From Hydrogenophaga sp. IBVHS1 (GTDB lineage Bacteria > Pseudomonadota > Gammaproteobacteria > Burkholderiales > Burkholderiaceae_C): DNA of 64,000 nucleotides. The translations under genes and the position numbers were made by a program. The stretch covers positions 1,612,001-1,676,000 of the forward strand of contig NZ_NFUU01000001.1 of NCBI RefSeq assembly GCF_002127265.1. The letters are read 5' to 3'. Below are positions 61,333-64,000 of this stretch, piece after piece; the stretch's first letter is position 1; each line of letters starts with the position of its first letter. Below the pieces are notes generated by a model that saw only the letters and a program-made list of their open reading frames with translations, was not told the origin of the DNA and did no database searches.

Positions 61333-63984
61333 TCAAATGGGCTCGGAACCCCGTTGTGCCGCCAGCGCGCGCAAGGCTTCCCGCGCCAGCCGCACTTCGG
61401 TGATGTCGAGGAAGGAAATCACAGCGCCCTCGATCGCATGCTCGACCGTGCGGTAGGGCTGGATGCGCATGGTGTACCAGCGCTGCTGCGTGGTCTGCAC
61501 ATCGAGTTCAAAATTCTCCAGCGTGTCGAGCACACGCTTAACGTCGACCACAAGCTTCTGATAACCCACCAGGTTGGACGCGATGTGGGTGATCGGTCGA
61601 CCCACATCGCCGGGGATCAGGTTGATGATGGTCGAGGTCGCCGGAGTGAAGCGCAGGATGCGCAGGTCGTGGTCCACAAACAGGGTGCCGATGCCGGTGC
61701 CCGCCAGCAGGTTGTTCATGTCGTTGTTCACGCGGGAGAGATCGGCCACCTTGATCTGCAGCTCGGTGTTCACCGTCGTCAATTCTTCGTTCACCGCCTG
61801 CAGCTCTTCCTTGGAGGTCTCAAGTTCCTCATTGGTGGACTGCAACTCCTCGTTAACGACCTGCATCTCCTCGTTGGATGACCGCAGCTCTTCCGTCGAG
61901 CGTTCGAGCGATTCCGACATGGATTTCAGGTGCTCATCGCGAACGCGCATGGCACGCCGAAGTTCCTGCAGCTCATCGGAGGATGCGGGTGCGTCTTCAA
62001 CCAGCTCACTGTGCAACGCCGGCTCTGCAACCATCTCATTCAGCTGCGCGCTGGTCGATTCCTCGAGCACCACCAGGTACAGTGGGTCGTCGGTTGCGTC
62101 GGTGCCCAGACCCGAGACTTGTCGGACCGTGAGGTTGACGAGAGAGAAATGGCCATTGGTGCGGACCTGAACTCGCGGAACGGATGCAACCTCCTGGTGG
62201 GCCACTGCAGCCCTGAGCGCCGCTTCGAGCGCAGGACGCAGCCCCTCGCGAGCCATCTTCAGTATGTTGTTGACACCGGCCTCACCAGGCGCTGGCTCGA
62301 GGAAATGGCCGGTGCGGCCGTGGAGGTACCGGATGTCGCCTTGGGCATTGACCAGCGCGCTGGCTGGCGCGATCCGCAGCAAGGCCTGTTCGGCAATTTC
62401 ACGCAGAGAAACTTTCATGGGTGAGTCCCGTTTTTCTTCGCGCTGATGCAGCCTGGCCTCGAGCCGTGTCGTGGGGAGCAGGGCAGCGGTGGTGTAACTG
62501 AGTCGGGTGGATTTCGAGTTTTCCCGGCGCCGGAAGAGCTTGGCGCGCCGATCCAGCACCGAAAACAGCTCGCCATTTTCACCCACGCTTTCAGATGTGC
62601 CAAGGAACAAGGTGCCGCCGGGCTTGAGCGCGTAGTGGAAAAGTGGGATCAGGCGCTTCTGCAGATCCCCATCGAAATAGATCAAAAGATTTCGGCAGAC
62701 GATGAGGTCGAGACGCGAAAAGGGCGGATCTCGGATCACATCGTGTTCGGAGAACACCATCATGTCCCGCAGGCATTTGCGCACCCGGTAGGGCCCTCCA
62801 GCCATCTCCGCCGTGAAGAACCGCGAGAGGCGCCGGGGAGAAATTTCCTGGGCAATACTCGCGGGATAGATGCCCGTCCGAGCCACCGCGATGGCTCGGG
62901 CGTTCAGATCGGTCGCGAAAATCTGAACCTTGCAAGGTTGCTGCAGCTGATCCATGGCCTCTGTCACCAGCATGCCGATGGAGTAAGGCTCCTCGCCGGT
63001 GGAGCACCCCATTACCCAGATTCGCACCACGCTCGAAGGGTCCTTCTCGGCGAGCAGGCGTGGCAGGACATCCCGTTCCAGCACCTGGAACGCCTCGGGG
63101 TCGCGAAAGAAAGCCGTTACGCCGATGGGCAGGTCGAAGTACAGATTCTTCACTTCGCCCGGCGTCTGGCGCAGGTGGGCGGCATAGGCATGGAGCGAAT
63201 CCATCTCGTGCACCGCCATGCGGCGCTCGATGCGCCTGCGGATGGTGCCCAGCTTGTACTGGGAAAAATCGTGACCGGTCTGCGAGAGCAGCATCTGCAT
63301 CACGTGCACATAGTCCTCTTTCGACCACACTCCGGCAACGGCCTCGGCTACCCCGCCTCGGTCTGGCACCTGAGGCGTCATCGCCAGAATGTGCGCCATC
63401 ATCTGATCGGGCGGAAGTTCGATGTCGACCGCGCCGGTGTCAATGGCACTTTGCGGCATGCCCGGAAACTGAGCGGTCGCTGGCGTCTGGGCCATGGTGA
63501 GTCCGCCCGCTTCCTTGATCGCCTGCAAGCCCACGCCGCCGTCGCAGCCACTGCCCGAAAGCACGATGCCCACCGCGCGATCACGCAGTTGACGCGCAAG
63601 CGAATTGAAGAAGATGTCGACGGTCCGGGCGTCGCCGTGAAGGTGTGTCCGGATATGCAGCATCAGCCTGCCATCCAGGTACAGCACCTCCCGGTTGGGC
63701 GGAATCACGTAGACGCAGTCGGGCCGCACCGCCATGCCATTCTGGATCTCGAACACCTGCAGGCTGGTGCATCGCTGGATCAGCTCAGTCAGCATGCTGG
63801 GATGGTCTGCCGCCAGGTGCTGCACAACCACGTAGGCCATGCCCGACTCGGTGTCTGTCCGCGTATTTCGAAAGAAGGCCTCGAACGCCGCCAGCCCGCC
63901 TGCGGAGGCCCCGATACCGACCACCCGCGAGGGCAGCTCGGTCGCACCGACCTGTGCGTCTACAGGCAGATCAAAGATGTTCAT
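61333..63984 (-). CDS. CheB-CheR fusion with coiled coil and PAS domain
   Basis: This 883-residue fusion starts with a CheB-type methylesterase domain (about 20-195) with the triad Ser27 (GIGASAGG), His56 (VVVQHLAAD) and Asp148 (LSGSGCDGG). It lacks the receiver domain of classical CheB. A CheR-type methyltransferase follows (about 225-500: FRDPEAF, VRIWVMGCSTGEEPYSIGML, FSRLDLIVCRNLLIYF). A long heptad-repeat coiled coil (about 680-755, SSNEEMQVVNEELQSTNEEL) leads to a PAS domain (about 755-870). It looks complete, with the start 16 nt from the window end, where AAAGGGGAACA-type flanking sequence is seen only in part. It is the first gene of an operon with the downstream hybrid kinase. Confidence 0.93.
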   Translation of the reverse strand: MNIFDLPVDAQVGATELPSRVVGIGASAGGLAAFEAFFRNTRTDTESGMAYVVVQHLAADHPSMLTELIQRCTSLQVFEIQNGMAVRPDCVYVIPPNREVLYLDGRLMLHIRTHLHGDARTVDIFFNSLARQLRDRAVGIVLSGSGCDGGVGLQAIKEAGGLTMAQTPATAQFPGMPQSAIDTGAVDIELPPDQMMAHILAMTPQVPDRGGVAEAVAGVWSKEDYVHVMQMLLSQTGHDFSQYKLGTIRRRIERRMAVHEMDSLHAYAAHLRQTPGEVKNLYFDLPIGVTAFFRDPEAFQVLERDVLPRLLAEKDPSSVVRIWVMGCSTGEEPYSIGMLVTEAMDQLQQPCKVQIFATDLNARAIAVARTGIYPASIAQEISPRRLSRFFTAEMAGGPYRVRKCLRDMMVFSEHDVIRDPPFSRLDLIVCRNLLIYFDGDLQKRLIPLFHYALKPGGTLFLGTSESVGENGELFSVLDRRAKLFRRRENSKSTRLSYTTAALLPTTRLEARLHQREEKRDSPMKVSLREIAEQALLRIAPASALVNAQGDIRYLHGRTGHFLEPAPGEAGVNNILKMAREGLRPALEAALRAAVAHQEVASVPRVQVRTNGHFSLVNLTVRQVSGLGTDATDDPLYLVVLEESTSAQLNEMVAEPALHSELVEDAPASSDELQELRRAMRVRDEHLKSMSESLERSTEELRSSNEEMQVVNEELQSTNEELETSKEELQAVNEELTTVNTELQIKVADLSRVNNDMNNLLAGTGIGTLFVDHDLRILRFTPATSTIINLIPGDVGRPITHIASNLVGYQKLVVDVKRVLDTLENFELDVQTTQQRWYTMRIQPYRTVEHAIEGAVISFLDITEVRLAREALRALAAQRGSEPI

Positions 63985-64000
63985 GGTGCAAAGGGGAACA

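Noticed and set aside
1-64000. Prophage, integrative element or CRISPR array
   Set aside because: No integrase, transposase, phage structural gene, spaced repeats or tRNA-linked attachment site was seen anywhere in the window.

Overview
The window is about 64 kb of GC-rich, densely coding bacterial chromosome. Gene content, codon use and repeat types suggest a betaproteobacterium of the Burkholderiales, most like Comamonadaceae (Hydrogenophaga/Acidovorax/Variovorax type); this is inference, since there is no rRNA or marker search behind it. I see 52 protein genes, no rRNA, tRNA, CRISPR array, transposase or integrase, and no gene-free stretch longer than about 160 bases.

Layout. 1-10.6 kb: the 3' part of an RND efflux pump gene, then housekeeping genes glnD and map on the minus strand, divergent purL, and a phytanoyl-CoA dioxygenase-like gene. 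10.7-16.8 kb: a more accessory stretch with a DUF808 membrane protein, an unrecognised glycine-zipper protein, a membrane-anchored TIR-domain protein, a hemerythrin-like protein behind a perfect FNR-type box, an alpha/beta hydrolase behind a 20-bp perfect palindrome, and a DUF1624 membrane protein. 16.9-23.6 kb: mostly minus-strand housekeeping and redox genes (parvulin, BolA, YciB, luciferase-like monooxygenase, cysK, msrB, selO) plus a TerB/DUF697-like protein on the plus strand. 23.7-26.2 kb: a CqsS/PhcS-like hybrid histidine kinase with two receivers and an HPt domain.

26.3-46.9 kb is the main metabolic island, all on the plus strand: an acyl-CoA ligase, a complete Liv-type ABC importer (livK-H-M-G-F), a bifunctional hydratase/3-hydroxyacyl-CoA dehydrogenase, a thiolase, two hotdog thioesterases, two different acyl-CoA dehydrogenases (DmdC-like and AidB-like), two short-chain dehydrogenases, a zinc-independent MDR reductase, a GST and a GNAT enzyme. 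A YCII protein and an ECF42-type sigma factor sit inside it. Read together, these could import an acid, activate it to a CoA ester and degrade it by beta-oxidation; the substrate cannot be told from sequence.

46.9-64 kb: an alkylated-DNA methyltransferase/AraC/VOC trio, a KefB-type antiporter, two MFS exporters, tex, two tandem HDOD proteins, a patatin, trhO, and finally a PAS hybrid kinase downstream of a CheB-CheR-PAS fusion.

The most interesting signals are: dispersed repeats inserted in frame inside purL and tex; a set of five genes whose -10-like box lies 7-8 nt before the ATG with no Shine-Dalgarno, suggesting leaderless mRNAs; a LivF ATPase with arginine in place of the Walker A lysine; a single-pass TIR protein next to an unknown glycine-zipper protein; and perfect palindromes in front of the livK, beta-oxidation and hydrolase genes.
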